DNA from: Macrosoma leucophasiata
Taxonomy: Eukaryota > Arthropoda > Insecta > Lepidoptera > Hedylidae
Assembly (NCBI GenBank): GCA_036365455.1
Contig: JAWQUS010000027.1
Location: 20,324,501 to 20,388,500, forward strand
DNA: 64,000 bases
Direction: 5' to 3'
Shown here: positions 10,757 to 21,496 of the stretch, piece by piece
Position numbering within the stretch: the stretch's first letter is position 1
How the letters are laid out: every line of letters starts with the position of its first letter
Made by a program: the position numbers and the translations under genes
Notes under the pieces: generated by a model
Database searches by the model: none
Seen by the model: only the letters and a program-made list of their open reading frames with translations
What the model was told of the DNA's origin: nothing

Positions 10757-10896
10757 AGGCGTAACACCTTAGGCTTCAGGAGTGGTAACGCATCTGTATT
10801 TTGACGTTGGTTTTTGTGTGGGTGTCTATAGGTTGCAGTCATCACTTAACATCAATGTGAACTGTATGTTTACCACCTACATTACATAAAAAAAAA
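10757..10896 (+). mobile_element. TGGTGG element, 3' half
   Basis: Starts at GTAACACCTTAGGC and runs to CATTACAT plus A's. 5'-truncated near the point where the chimera at 9964 switches. Confidence 0.8.
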
Positions 10897-11149
10897 TTGT
10901 CGATAGGCGAAATAAAGGAATATTAATGTTTTTCTGGCATCATTCCCTAATTCCACCTTTGTTCCGTGAATTTCATAAAATTCACCAAAGCTTTTTTGCT
11001 TAACATAAACACCCCACTTTTCCGGGTGTGGTTGAGCTGTCACACACACTAACGTTTCCATTGTCCTGTGATGTTATTGTTCTATGGCAGCTACTTTTGC
11101 TAGTAGAGATGTAAACAATATGACTATGTGTCAGTAGAAAAATATCGAC

Positions 11150-11424
11150 AGTTTTTTTTGACGTTAAGTGACGACTGCAGCCTATAGACACCAACACAAA
11201 GACCAAGGTCAAAATGCCGATGCGTTACCACTTCTGAGGCCTGAGGTGTTATGCCTCTGTGCCGCGAATTACAGGGCCGTACATTCTGTGCCGGAAATTA
11301 CAGGGCCGTACATTACCACCGGAACACGATAGTGTTGAACACTACAATTCAGCGGCAAGTATATTAAGTAATGCGGTAGTACCTATGCCCGCGAGCTTCG
11401 TCACTGGAGCTCTACTACCAGTAA
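11150..11424 (-). mobile_element. TGGTGG element, full length with small duplication
   Basis: Poly(T) to CTCTACTACCAGT. The motif GCCGNNAATTACAGGGCCGT occurs twice in tandem at about 11260-11315, a local 29-bp direct duplication unique to this copy. Confidence 0.8.
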
Positions 11425-12030
11425 AAATAGAATTGAGCGCGGTTTGTGATTTTTTTGAAGTTGTAACTCACGATCATGTGACTCAGGTTCGAAAGGGATA
11501 TAGGGAACGCATAATTTAAATATTAAGTAAAACGTTATGTTGCGATACCTACATCAAGGTTTTAAGCCAAGTTTTCATCCATCCAACTTTATGGTTATCA
11601 ATATATCGACACATGTTTATCTTGGCGATGTTTCCATTCCTAATATTTGCGCTTAACTTCATATAACTTAGTTTTAAACCTAAAAAAATATTTTCATATC
11701 GCTTTTTAGTCCAAACTTTCCTTTGTTATTCATTGTTCAGTAATTGAAATTGTTTTAAAAGCAATTTCATCTGTACACAACCAGACACGTCCTTCTTTTA
11801 AGGTACATTAAAAGTTTTCTGGTACAGAATAACGAGTTTACATAGATAACACATTACAAACAAACTAAGATATCTTTTCATTTATACCTATTTATTTTAT
11901 TCCAATTTACTTAGGGCTTTCATTAACATCATAAACGTGTTGTCTGACTGACCAGATTAAATTTAAATAAAACCTACATGGAATCAGATTTCTAAATGAA
12001 CGTTTATTCACGTGACTTAAGAGTAGGCAA
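11425..12030. other. Unassigned AT-rich stretch
   Basis: No repeat family or coding motif recognised. Confidence 0.45.
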
Positions 12031-12035
12031 ACTAA

Positions 12036-12334
12036 AGAGCAACTAGAGCCATCGGCCGCGGTGGATCGGAGGGGAGTAGTCATATGCAGGCTTTCCCCTC
12101 TGTCAAAGTACAAGAGTCCTATGCCTGTCGCCCAAATATTTAAATACGTACGTGAAATTGTTAATGTATTTTGTAAAAGTCAAGGTGTGAGTTTCATACT
12201 AATAAACGATTTTTGTAGTGTGAGTGTGTGTCACACGTATTACCCTCCGCAAAAAATGACAGACTGTTTTGCATCGGTAATAAACGCTATGGCTACTCCC
12301 CTTCAGTCCGCTGCGACCGTTGGGCCGAGTTGCA
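12036..12334. mobile_element. MITE with AGAGCAAC ends, copy 1
   Basis: Left AGAGCAACTAGAGCC and right GGGCCGAGTTGC are approximate inverted ends. Further in, GGAGGGGAGTAGTCATATGC and GCTATGGCTACTCCCCTTCA also pair. The body (GTGTGAGTTTCATACTAATA, TGACAGACTGTTTTGCATCG) matches copies at 12848 and 23906 in opposite orientation. Non-autonomous. Confidence 0.7.
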
Positions 12335-12847
12335 TCCATCCAATTATAGCCATCCATAGAGGATGGCTATAATTTGAAACTAATATCATAACAATAAGTA
12401 AGTTTGTATATCAGTAGAATGTCTCATTTCACCATTTACAAACTGATAACAAAGGGTAAAGACAAAATAAAAGGTATCACTCTTTGTCATTCACGGGCAG
12501 AGTTCCAATGGCCAATATGATGTGAGTACATTACCATCTATCCAACATCCCCGGCGTAAAACTTTATCCTTGTAATGACCTTAACACTAGGTACGAATTT
12601 TATTTCATTACATCAACACAAAATAGGAAGGCAACATGGAAATACACTGCCTGGTACATCCCTGAGGCTTAATAACACGATAGTGTTGAAACGCAATTTA
12701 GCGGCCGATAGTAAAAAAGTACGTAATTATGTGGTAAAGACGCTCTCGAGCTGCGAGACAGGATCTCCCACCAAATAAAACATTTAAAATGTATCGACAA
12801 TCTATTAAAGTACACTTGTTCCAATCACTTAGATTATAGCCATCCAT

Positions 12848-13083
12848 AGAGCAACTCGGCCCACCGGTCGCGGCGGACCTGACGGGAGTAGCCATAGCTT
12901 ATAGTACCTACCGATGCTAAATAGTCTGTCATTTTGTGCGGGCAGACATACGTGTGACATACACTCACACTACAAAAATCGTCTATGACTACGAAACTCA
13001 CACCTTGACTTTAACAAAATACATAAACAATTTCACGCACACATTTAAATATTTGGGCGACAGGCAAGGGACCATTTTATGTT
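12848..13083. mobile_element. MITE with AGAGCAAC ends, right-truncated
   Basis: AGAGCAACTCGGCCCACCGG start and GGGAGTAGCCATAGC subterminal repeat. The body follows the copy at 23906 (CACACTACAAAAATCGTCTA, CAATTTCACGCACACATTTA) as far as GGCGACAGGCAAGGG; the right inverted end is missing. Confidence 0.7.
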
Positions 13084-13374
13084 TTCATTCCATTTCCATT
13101 TTATGTTCCTTATTATCGAGTACTGAGCGCACAGTGTGCAAAGCTGGCGGGCAGTGAGGGGGAAGGGCGGTGGTCCAATTCTTTTAGTACAAGATAGTCC
13201 ATTTATTGACGAAGGCTATAAGTTATATAACATCACGCTAAGATGAATAGTAGAGGAGCAACAATAAAAAATATTGCGAGAACGGCAAACATTCTGTGAC
13301 AGAGGTAGCCTTGCAGCTAATGTTAATTATTGTACCCGTGCAAAGCTGGGACGGGCCTCTATTAATTTATTTTA

Positions 13375-13660
13375 ACTACAGGTAGTATTTCACTGTCGAA
13401 GCTCAAGGACGTAGTCACCAAAATTACTTAATCACTCTAGTCTCTAGTGCCAAATTCGAATGTTCGGTATTATCATGTTCTGGTTAAAATGGTGACATGG
13501 TACTGAATAAACCCGCAATATCTATGCCAGAACCAAAACAACTTATGCTTCAGGGGTGGGCAACAAATCTGTATCTACAGTTTTGTGTAGATGTATTATA
13601 GTATACACTGACAATCAATGTGAACTGCATGCTATTTGCCGCCTACGTAACGTAAAAAAT
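13375..13660 (+). mobile_element. TGGTGG element, very old copy
   Basis: Recognised by GGTAGTATTTCACTG, ATTATCATGTTCTGG, GTGAACTGCATGC and TTTGCCGCCTACGTAACGTA plus A's. Many substitutions and small deletions mark it as the most diverged copy here. Confidence 0.6.
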
Positions 13661-13789
13661 ATGGCTTAAAGAACTGAAAGCTATTAGTTCGTCAAGGTTC
13701 TGAGACGGTGAATGCATGCTGGAAGACCATTTCATGCCCCGCTCACGGTGTTCGTGTACTTTTCACATTATTATTAATTGATCTCTAGT

Positions 13790-14134
13790 ATTTTTTTTTA
13801 ATGGAAGTGGCGAACAATCATGCACTTTACATTGATGTTAAGTGATGACTGCAGCCTATAGACACCCACACGAAGACCAAGGTCAAAATGCAGATGCGTT
13901 ACCACTCCGGAGGCCTAAGGTGTTATGCCTATGTGCCGGGAGCTTGTTGACATCTCCGGGCACATAAGCAAGCTTCGAGGTTCTAGGAAATTTCCAGGAA
14001 ATGGAAAAATCCCAATAGAACCAGACATAAAGGACTTTACACCATTATCTCTGATAACCTCTATAACCCGGGAATCGAACCCAGGACCTCATCGTAGTAG
14101 TAGTGGCCTGCTACCACTAGACTACCGAGGCAGT
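13790..14134 (-). mobile_element. Chimeric SINE: T1 head and body joined to TGGTGG tail
   Basis: From right to left (sense direction): T1 head GAGGCAG..., box B region TCCTGGGTTCGATTCCCGGG (about 14085-14066), and T1 body to GGAGATGTCAACAAGCT. At about 13942 the sequence becomes TGGTGG: CCGGCACATAGGCATAACAC, then CATTTTGACC, then a poly(A) tail (T's at 13790-13800). The switch lies further 3' in T1 than in the chimera at 9964, so the two arose independently. Confidence 0.75.
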
Positions 14135-14963
14135 TAAACTAAAAACGTTTAAGTTAAATTAAAAACGTTAAATGCGAACATTTATCTAATGAGCTCGGGT
14201 TTGTCAGCAAAATGTTTTGTTAACGAGGTCCTTTTTCATTCCTTCTAATTCAGTTACAGCTGGTCAAGACCTTTCTACGTTTTTGAAACGTTTCAATATT
14301 TATAACGTTATCATACATTTTTATGGTGAATTAATATTAAGTAGGTAATATATTTTAAGTAGATTTTTTACTTGCTTCATTTGCGTATTCTTGCTAGTAC
14401 CTTGAGCTTTGACTTAATTCTCTTTGATGAGAACTAATTACCTAATATGAATAGAGAATTTGTAATGATTTTAATTCATATTATAAATTATATAATAGGA
14501 GCGCTCGTTGGTTCTAGTAGATACTTTGAAAATTATCAACGACGAACGATTGTTGAGTACCGAAACACACAGTCGATCCAAAAAGAATCATGGCAAGTTT
14601 CATACATTGATTGGTATAAAAAAGTTAGAAAAAGGTACAAGGTAAAACGGATTAGAAATATTATCTAGGGAACCTAAAGGACATTTTCTGGTATGTAAAT
14701 TATTTTTAAATCACCGGAATAAGAATCGTCTTTCCTAACAACAGTAGAAGCACTCCATACTAAAGTTCAATTTCAAACTTTTTATTCCGGAGATTAAAAA
14801 ATATTTTAAGTATCAGGAAATGTTGATAAGGTTCACTGGATAATAATTCCATGCTGTTTTACCGTGTACCTTTTGTCACTTTTTGTACAAATCTTGCCAT
14901 GATCCTTAATGGTTAAAAAATTATGACGTGTACGTTGCTCTGTTGTAGTAAATCTTTAATCTA
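14135..14963. other. Unassigned AT-rich stretch with a 73-codon frame
   Basis: No repeat family recognised. A plus-strand frame at 14447-14668 would give a basic 73-residue peptide with a hydrophobic N-terminal part (FVMILIHIINYIIGALVG), like a membrane anchor. There is no supporting homology, and in AT-rich DNA such a frame can arise by chance. Confidence 0.3.
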
Positions 14964-15227
14964 CTAGCTGACCCGGCAAACTTCGTATTACCCAACAATG
15001 AAATAATGTGTCAAAGGTTTGATAGATACGGACTATTTGTATAGGAAAATAAAATTGTGGTCTTTACTGTTTGCTTTCAATTTCTTCGAATTTTCTTATT
15101 TTTAAAAACCTTCCCTGGACTTCCAAAAATCATTGAAAACCAAAATTAGCCAAATCGGTCCAGCCGTTCTCGAGTTTTAGCGAGACTAACGAATAACTGT
15201 TGATTTTTATACATATGGATTATAAGA
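14964..15227 (-). mobile_element. Helitron-like element, complete ends
   Basis: Minus-strand sequence starts TCTTATAATCCATATGTATA and ends CGAAGTTTGCCGGGTCAGCTAG, lying between A and T. The 3' end matches the copy at 30020-30391. TC start, CTAG end and A/T flanks are Helitron hallmarks. No Rep/helicase coding, so non-autonomous. Confidence 0.65.
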
Positions 15228-15797
15228 TATAAGATAAGAAGATTACTTTTCCCTTTTTTGTTTTCCATATCTTTTTATTTACAGCAGATTTGTCGTAAAG
15301 CAGAGCACGTATCAACAGCACCAACTCGTCTGTTCAACTTTATCTCCCATTTTTTTATATGTTCAACATTAATGTTAGGCTTCAATCGATCATCCGCAAC
15401 AAATGATGTCTTCACAATATATAACAAAAAAAGTAAAGGACATTTTACAAAAACTTTGATAATACACTACTACTCTACTTCTCAGTAATAATTTTGCTTC
15501 AACAAATTTCCCAAGACTTGCCCAATGGGTCACCTTCCCTTTGTTATTTGATTCAACACATGTAGCGCCACTTCGCACGGGCCATTCTCCACTCTGTAAT
15601 CCCATTTAACCTGGCATTCAGCGCGGGAAAGGGTTTGAAGCCTTGTTTGTATATAACTCGAGATTTCTTCGGTATCTTCAAATGTTTCAAATTTCAGTAC
15701 AGAATAGTCGTCTGTCGTAGCTTCGTCTGTTTTTTTCTTAGTCTGGTAATCCTCTTCGGTCCAATTTGATAGACTTTATTCGAAATTACTAAAGTCA
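15228..15797. other. Unassigned stretch
   Basis: No coding motif. The segment CATTTAACCTGGCATTCAGC near 15603 has a diverged relative near 17229, so part of this is probably an old repeat. Confidence 0.4.
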
Positions 15798-16037
15798 ACC
15801 ACCGCATTACCTAATCTACCTGCAGCCAAATGGGAGTGTTCAGTACTATCGTTTTCCAGTTAGATGACAATATTATATGACTACGTAATTACTATGACAG
15901 AGACAACTAAGGTCTCAGAGGTGGCGACGCGTCTGCATTTTAACTGCATCTGATTTTTGTGTAGCTATATAAGCTGCAGTAATCACTTAACATCTACGTG
16001 AACTGCATACTTGTTTGCCGCCTTCATTACAGAAAAA
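15798..16037 (+). mobile_element. TGGTGG element, 5'-truncated
   Basis: Starts at CCACCGCATTACC and ends TTTGCCGCCTTCATTACAG plus A's. Diverged copy. Confidence 0.75.
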
Positions 16038-16109
16038 AGAGGCTACTAGTGTCTTTTAGTAGTAATCTATACTATCTACTATTGTACCTAGATAACATTA
16101 GGTATACCC

Positions 16110-16478
16110 GTGCGAAAGTGACGCGCATAGCGCGGCGGCTGGAGTAGATCATGAGCGATCTACTCGGTTAAGCACTACGGGCACGGTCGGGTATTGTGAT
16201 GGGTGACCGCTAGTAACAAATAAAAATGTGCGTTTCCGTGCTTCGGAGGGCACGTTAAGCCGTCGGTCCCGGTTGCTATCGATATTTAGCAATCGTTAAA
16301 CGGGCGGTTTGAAAACATCCGACAGCGGGTTGGCCACTAACCCACCCACCTCCACCAATCCGCATTGGAGCAGTGTGGTGGAGTGCTTACTCCAGGCCTC
16401 CCCCCAAAAAGGGGCGAGACTCGTGCCCAGCAGTGGGACGTACCTATAATGGGTTGCCATTATTATTATTATTATATA
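16110..16478 (+). mobile_element. 5S rRNA-derived SINE, fullest copy
   Basis: The head at 16156-16215 reads GATCTACTCGGTTAAGCACT, then ACGGGCACGGTCGGGTATTG, then TGATGGGTGACCGCTAGTAA. Motif for motif and at the same spacing this follows the second half of animal 5S rRNA (box A, intermediate element, box C). The body contains TCCGTGCTTCGGAGGGCACG, AAAACATCCGACAGCGGGTT, and an end GCCCAGCAGTGGGACGTACC followed by an ATT tail at 16459-16476. The end resembles that of the RTE at 1683 (CAGCAGTGGACATCTTATGG), a possible partner. Confidence 0.8.
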
Positions 16479-16551
16479 CTCGTGCGAAGTCGGGGTGGCT
16501 GTACAATATAATTAGTTCACCCGAATATTCTTAATGCCATCATCATTTACT

Positions 16552-17140
16552 GGTGGTAGAGCTCCAGTGACGGAGCTCGCGGGTGTAAGCACCGCCGCAT
16601 CACCTAATAAACTTGCCGCTAAATGGTAATGTTCAGCACTATCGTGTTCCAGTCAGGTGGTAATGTACGGCCCTGTAATTACCGGCACAGAGGCATAACA
16701 CCTTAGGCCTCAGGAGTTGTAACGCATCTGCATTTTGACCTTGGTCTTTGTGTGGGTGTCTATAGGCTGCAGTCATCTATATTATATTTTATGGGCGCAG
16801 TGATCCAAAATGAGTCTTGGCCTCTGATACAAGAATGGGCCATTTTTGTCTGTTCTGTGCTGCCTCCCGCCAGTCTTCGACCTAAAGTTCACGGATATCT
16901 TTTAGCGCCTCATCACTCCAGCGATACCTGGGCCAACCAACTGGACGTCGGCCACTAGGTCGCCCCAAGTATGCAAGTTTCACTGCTCGATCCTCCCCCA
17001 TTCTCTCAAGATGGCCAAGCCAGCGAAGCCTCTGGGATTTTATTTGGCCGATGTTATTTGGCTTTGCCACTAGATGTTCGATATCTAAGTTAACATAAAT
17101 GTGAACGGCATGCTTGTTTGACACTTCAATTACATTAAAA
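16552..17140 (+). mobile_element. TGGTGG element split by a LINE fragment
   Basis: The 5' part runs 16552-16776 to GGCTGCAGTCATC. The 3' part resumes at about 17091 (TAACATAAATGTGAACGGC) and ends TTACATTAAAAAA. The roughly 310 bp between them is a minus-strand LINE 3' fragment, so the host copy is the older insertion. Confidence 0.75.
16777..17090 (-). pseudogene. LINE C-terminal fragment inside a TGGTGG element
   Basis: The minus-strand frame reads NIGQIKSQRLRWLGHLERMG, then RPSGRRPVGWPRYRWSDEAL and KDIREL. RxRWxGHxxRM followed by GRRPxGxPxxRW is the conserved C-terminal signature of several non-LTR retrotransposon clades, downstream of the polymerase. About 65 codons remain, with a short 3' end. 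Clade not resolved. Confidence 0.75.
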
Positions 17141-17289
17141 AATAGAAGTTTTTCAGAGCTTCCTTTGATCATGTATTTCATATGGCAGCATGTGCACGTG
17201 CCATTTATCACACTACTCACCTAATCCTATTTTACCTGGAATTCAGAACGGGGAAGGGTTCGCACACGCTTGTGTGTAGGTGAAAAATG

Positions 17290-17450
17290 GCTTTTTATCG
17301 AAGTGGCAAACAAGCATGCAGTTCACATTGATGTTAAGTGATGACTGCAGCCTACAGACACCTACACAAAGACCACGATCAAAATGCAGATGCGTTACCA
17401 CTCCTGAGGCCTAAAGTGTTATGCCTCTGTGCCGGAAATTACAGGGCCGG
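17290..17450 (-). mobile_element. TGGTGG element, 3' half
   Basis: Starts with a degraded T-rich end and GAAGTGGCAAACAAGCATGC, stops inside GCCGGAAATTACAGGGCCGG. Confidence 0.8.
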
Positions 17451-17555
17451 CCTAAGTAACTTCACGTGTACGAAATCCCAGTAGGCAATAGTTTGAAAAT
17501 TTCGCATTTAATCCTAAAAGACTTACGGTTTTGTTAACATTATTCTTAACGTCAT

Positions 17556-17790
17556 ATCATGCCATAATCGCCACGCTTGGCATGCGGATTGGATCGGATA
17601 GTTTTATCACAGGACGCTGCTGCCTATCTTGCGTTATTGCACTTACTACCGCCCCATTGTAATGGTTTGTCCGTCATTGTTGGGTTGACTGGCTGCACTA
17701 GCGGAAGAATTCTCTTTTCAAAAATTCTCCCTGGGTGCCCAGCGAGAATTTTCTTCTACTGGAAGAGAATTATCCGGGTAAAAACAAAAA
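17556..17790 (+). repeat. Dispersed repeat with CAGGACGCTGCTGCC, copy 1
   Basis: Shares CACGCTTGGCATG, AGGACGCTGCTGCCTATCTT, TATTGCACTTACTACCGCCC and TTGACTGGCTGCACTAGCGG with 37240-37700 and 56160-56310. Type unknown; at 37330 this repeat served as target for a TGGTGG element. Confidence 0.6.
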
Positions 17791-17799
17791 TAGCATTAT

Positions 17800-17866
17800 G
17801 GGCTCCACACTCTCTACCTACCTGCCTGTAAGGAACTTGGCGTGAAGATACATACATACATACTCC
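17800..17866 (+). repeat. LINE 3' tail with ATAC repeats
   Basis: CTCCACACTCTCTACC, GGCGTGAAGATACATACATA: same 3' end as the LINE at 23063-23232, without the coding part. Confidence 0.55.
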
Positions 17867-17879
17867 TATGGGTTTATTC

Positions 17880-18555
17880 CTATCTACTACTCAATTACGA
17901 CAGATAATTAAAAGCGCATGTTCTCCAAATCTTAACAATGCAGCATACATTTCTACGCGATCGTATTTCGTATACCAAAATTGTTTTTGCATTTTAATTG
18001 CTTGCTGCGAGGCATTCTTTTGTTTACACGATTCTGTGCCTTTTTATGTGAATTAAAATAGTAAGCCGGGCACTGAATTTGGTTATAATTAGATATTACA
18101 CAATTTTTTATGTTCAGAAAAAAATATACTAAGAAGTGAGAATTAAAGCCAAAGAGCAATGCACGTTGAACTTGGAATATTTTAGGAGTCGGACCGCCAA
18201 TTACGCCCCTTAAAGATTTTTATTTTCACTTTTTTTTTCAATATGTTGTGTAAATACAAATAAGTTACTTACATGTACCGTCTATCCAAAGACTGTTGAG
18301 TGTGTTCTTTCAACATATTGCGGTTTTATCTCCAAATTTATCGATTAAAGAGTGCTGTGCCTTCCAACGTGAGTTCATCAGTGTGAAATTATGATATTCA
18401 TACGCAAATACATACATTTACCTACGTAAATTTAGAAAACTTAACTAAAACCATACAATTTTTTAGGGTTTCTATAGATTTCCACATGATGCCATTATTA
18501 GATCCGAACTTGGTGGCAATGGAAGACCAATTTTGAAATGTACCGTTTCAAAAGA
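17880..18555. other. Unassigned stretch
   Basis: AT-rich; no repeat family or protein motif recognised. Confidence 0.4.
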
Positions 18556-18719
18556 CACATTACCAAACTCCGAGGTACTGGGAAACTTCCGGAAAATAGA
18601 AAAATACCAATAGAACCAGAGATAAAATATTTCACACCGTTATCTCCGATGGTCCCCAGGAATCGAACACTGGACTCTATCGCAGTAGTAGCCTATTACT
18701 ACTATACTACTGAGGCAGT
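18556..18719 (-). mobile_element. T1 SINE, 3'-truncated and diverged
   Basis: Head at the right (ACTGAGGCAGTT), a decayed box B (GGAATCGAACACTGG on the plus strand), body to ACATTACCAAACTCCGAGG. The 3' third is absent. Confidence 0.7.
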
Positions 18720-18745
18720 TTAAAACTACTTTAATGTAATAATGA

Positions 18746-19075
18746 CTAGCGACCCGCCCCGGTTTCGCACGGATATTATTTATTATACTAGATGTAAACC
18801 CGGCTTCGCTCGGGTGAAATGTGACTCATAATACACATCTAGGTGTAAAATGTAGGTAGATATATCTGTAAAAATTTATCCACACGTTACAGGTAGGAGG
18901 GAGGTAGGTACCCTCAATATTTTTTTTACGTTTTTATTCTACCACATTGTGGGCGTAATTCAGGTGCATACTTGTGCCAAATTTCAAGTCTTTAGTATCA
19001 ATCGTTTTTGCGCTAAACCGCGGACGGACAGACAGACAGACAGTCTATAAAGCTTCCTTGCTTACTACGGCAACC
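18746..19075 (-). mobile_element. Helitron-like sequence
   Basis: Minus strand ends ...GGGGCGGGTCGCTAG next to A/T; a second CTAG-containing terminus lies at about 18789. The interior has ACGGACAGACAGACAGACAG and CCAAATTTCAAGTC, usual in this class. Boundaries on the right are approximate. Confidence 0.45.
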
Positions 19076-19444
19076 TTAAAAATAAACTGTTGTTTTTTAT
19101 TCAAATTGTCTAAATCAAAATAAGATTAGGAAGTATGTAAATTGTAAATTATCTGCAAATTTAAATTATACAATTAATAGTGTCTAATTGTGTGGGTCAT
19201 TAAATATTCGATAAGTTATTTATTATCATTTGTCGAGTACAGAGAAAAAATATTCAGCCGCTTACTGAGTACCTATAATGTTGTCGCATTCCACACATCG
19301 ACTACACATATGCATTTGCTTGCAGTTGCTTGCAAATATTTTGCCATTACAAAAATTGCATGTCATAGGAAGTAAATTAGTAGGTACTTATTTTATTTTT
19401 TTAGTGAAATAGAATAACAGTCTCAAATAATAACAAAAACAGTC

Positions 19445-19765
19445 AGAATAACACGACCTCTCAGGTTGTCTCCAAAACTTCATTGTAAATTGTAAATGTT
19501 CTTGTAAAGTAGCCATCGTTTTACTCGAATAACTGACTATAACTCACTTGACTGACATACTTAATAAATAATTGACTGACTATATATTATACTAACTTTT
19601 ACGCTGCTTAAATAAATACGAATTCGAAATATCGTTTTACTTGACACTGGCAATATGCGTAATAGCGATGCCATAATACAAAAAAAAACTAAATGACATT
19701 TGAACTAAAAACTATTTTTATTTTATTTTAAAATGGCATAGCTATTACGAATATTGCCAGTGTCA
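19445..19765 (-). repeat. GCATATTGCCAGTG repeat family, copy 2 with inverted end
   Basis: The minus-strand body runs from CAAAACTTCATTGTAAAT to TTGACACTGGCAATATGCGT. A second end in opposite orientation follows at 19727-19765 (ATTGCCAGTGTCAAGTAAAC), so the terminus forms an inverted pair around about 60 AT-rich bases. Confidence 0.6.
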
Positions 19766-20138
19766 AGTAAACTATAACATAAAAAAAACAAAAAAAAGTA
19801 TTTAATCACTTGTAAATAATAGAATTAAAATTTGCTTCAGGCACATAAGTCATAGTTGGTTGTGAAACGGAACGTTTATTAGCTACCCAAGATGGCGACT
19901 GCGGTTTGTTTGTCAGTGCTCTTAGAACTTAACGAAATTCTCCATAATCCGAATTTTGCGGATACATGTTCTCGACTCAGAATAATTATTTTTTTACGAT
20001 CTTCAATTGTAAATAGGTTTCGATCGAGTCTACCGTAGACCTGCACGAAATTATTAATATAGAAGATTGTGGGGACGCGCCAGACTTCTTTGACAAAAAC
20101 CGTGATATCTCGGTAAATATAAGTATGATATTGATATA

Positions 20139-20521
20139 TCTATACACCTATACAAATAAATAAAATTGGAGTGTCTGTTTGTAATATACAAATAACGGAT
20201 TTTTACTAAATGCCGTTATTGTATATGACAAAGTATGTGTCGATTTAGTGCATAAAAGATTAAATAAATAAATAAAATGTATATGTGTCTATACACGTTA
20301 CATATAACATTTTTTACAATTTTTGTCTCTCTGTTTGTCTGTTTGTTCCCGCTAATCTCGGGAACGGCTTGACCGATTTTGACGGGACTTTCACTGGCCG
20401 ATAGCTTATGTAAGAAGGAGTAACTTAAGCTACTTTTATACTAGCTGCGCCCACTACTTCGTCCGGGTAGATACTGAACAATCATGAATTCTCACGTGGA
20501 CGAAGTCGCGGGCACAGCTAG
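20139..20521 (+). mobile_element. Helitron-like element, type A
   Basis: Starts TCTATACACCTATACAAATA and ends GACGAAGTCGCGGGCACAGC then TAG, inserted between A (20138) and T (20522). The 3' end folds back: CTAGCTGCGCCCACTACTTC at 20441 onward pairs with the terminus. No protein. Same family as 49344-49773. Confidence 0.7.
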
Positions 20522-20644
20522 TTATAGATAAACCTTCCTTAGAAAACCCTCTTTCGAACATATTAACAAAACCCGTTCTCAACTTGCCGAGATTAGCACA
20601 TACAGAGAAAATAGGGGGGACTTTATAATATGTAGTACCAAATA

Positions 20645-21264
20645 GTGTTATAAACTACAACCTACTCCCTAGTTAAACCATTACCAAATTAACTGCTCCA
20701 TTCGTTGTTAAGCTTCCTACAAAGTAGGACATAAAAGATTCAACCGCACTTTGTTACCCGGGTGAGGTGGCGCTAATTATAGACATTGTTTCATATATCC
20801 AACAAGCAACCCGCCCCGACTTCGCACTTGTGCAATCCCTACTACCTAAAATTATAAATGCAAAGTAACTTTGTCTGTCTGTCTGTTACCTTTTCACGTC
20901 CAAACGAATGAACCGATTTTAATGAAATTTGGTACAGAGATAGAGCTGACTTTGAGAAAGAGCATAAGCTACTTAGTTATTTATAAAACGACATCCACGC
21001 GGACTAAGCCGCGGGCAACAACTAGTAATATATAAAACGACATTCACGCGAGCGAAGCCGCGGGCAACAGCCAGTAGTGATATAAACTACAACAACCTAC
21101 TCCCTAGTAAAACCATTACCAAATTAACTGCTCCATTCCTTGTTAAACTTTCTGCAAAGTAGGACATAAAAGATTCAACCGCACTTTGTTACTCGGGTGA
21201 GGTGGTACTAAATATAGACATTGTAATCTTATATCCAAGTAGCAACACGCCCCGACTTAGCACG
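20645..21264. repeat. Direct duplication of about 185 bp
   Basis: 20645-20830 and 21078-21264 share ATAAACTACAAC, CCATTACCAAATTAACTGCT, AGTAGGACATAAAAGATTCA, AACCGCACTTTGTTAC and GGGTGAGGTGG. Related pieces occur at 22530-22640, 23395-23465 and 24975-25050, so the unit is a dispersed repeat; a Helitron-like element lies between the two copies. Confidence 0.7.
20836..21025 (+). mobile_element. Helitron-like element, type B
   Basis: Starts TCCCTACTACCTAAAATTAT and ends GCCGCGGGCAACAACTAG, between A and T. The interior carries TTTGTCTGTCTGTCTGTTAC and CCGATTTTAATGAAATTTGG. A second partial terminus follows (AGCCGCGGGCAACAGCCAGT, to 21065). Confidence 0.65.
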
Positions 21265-21273
21265 GGTGCAATG

Positions 21274-21345
21274 CTAATAAAATAAATATGCAACCCAGCC
21301 GGTACCGCCGCAACCGCTATGCCCTGCATTTTAAATCCGTAATAT
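21274..21345 (-). repeat. Fragment of the GGGTTCCGTA family
   Basis: CCGGTACCGCCGCAACCGCT and ATGCCCTGCATTTTAAATCC are the reverse complement of 7085-7125. Confidence 0.65.
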
Positions 21346-21496
21346 CTTCGAAAATAATCATTGAAATAACATGCTGTTAAGACCCATATTGATCTATATT
21401 AAATACACATTTAGGTACTTAATTTGTTAAGGATTCAAAATCATTTCGTAAATAAGCCATTATTGATATGTTCTTAGGTTTTCGCGAGCTACACTC

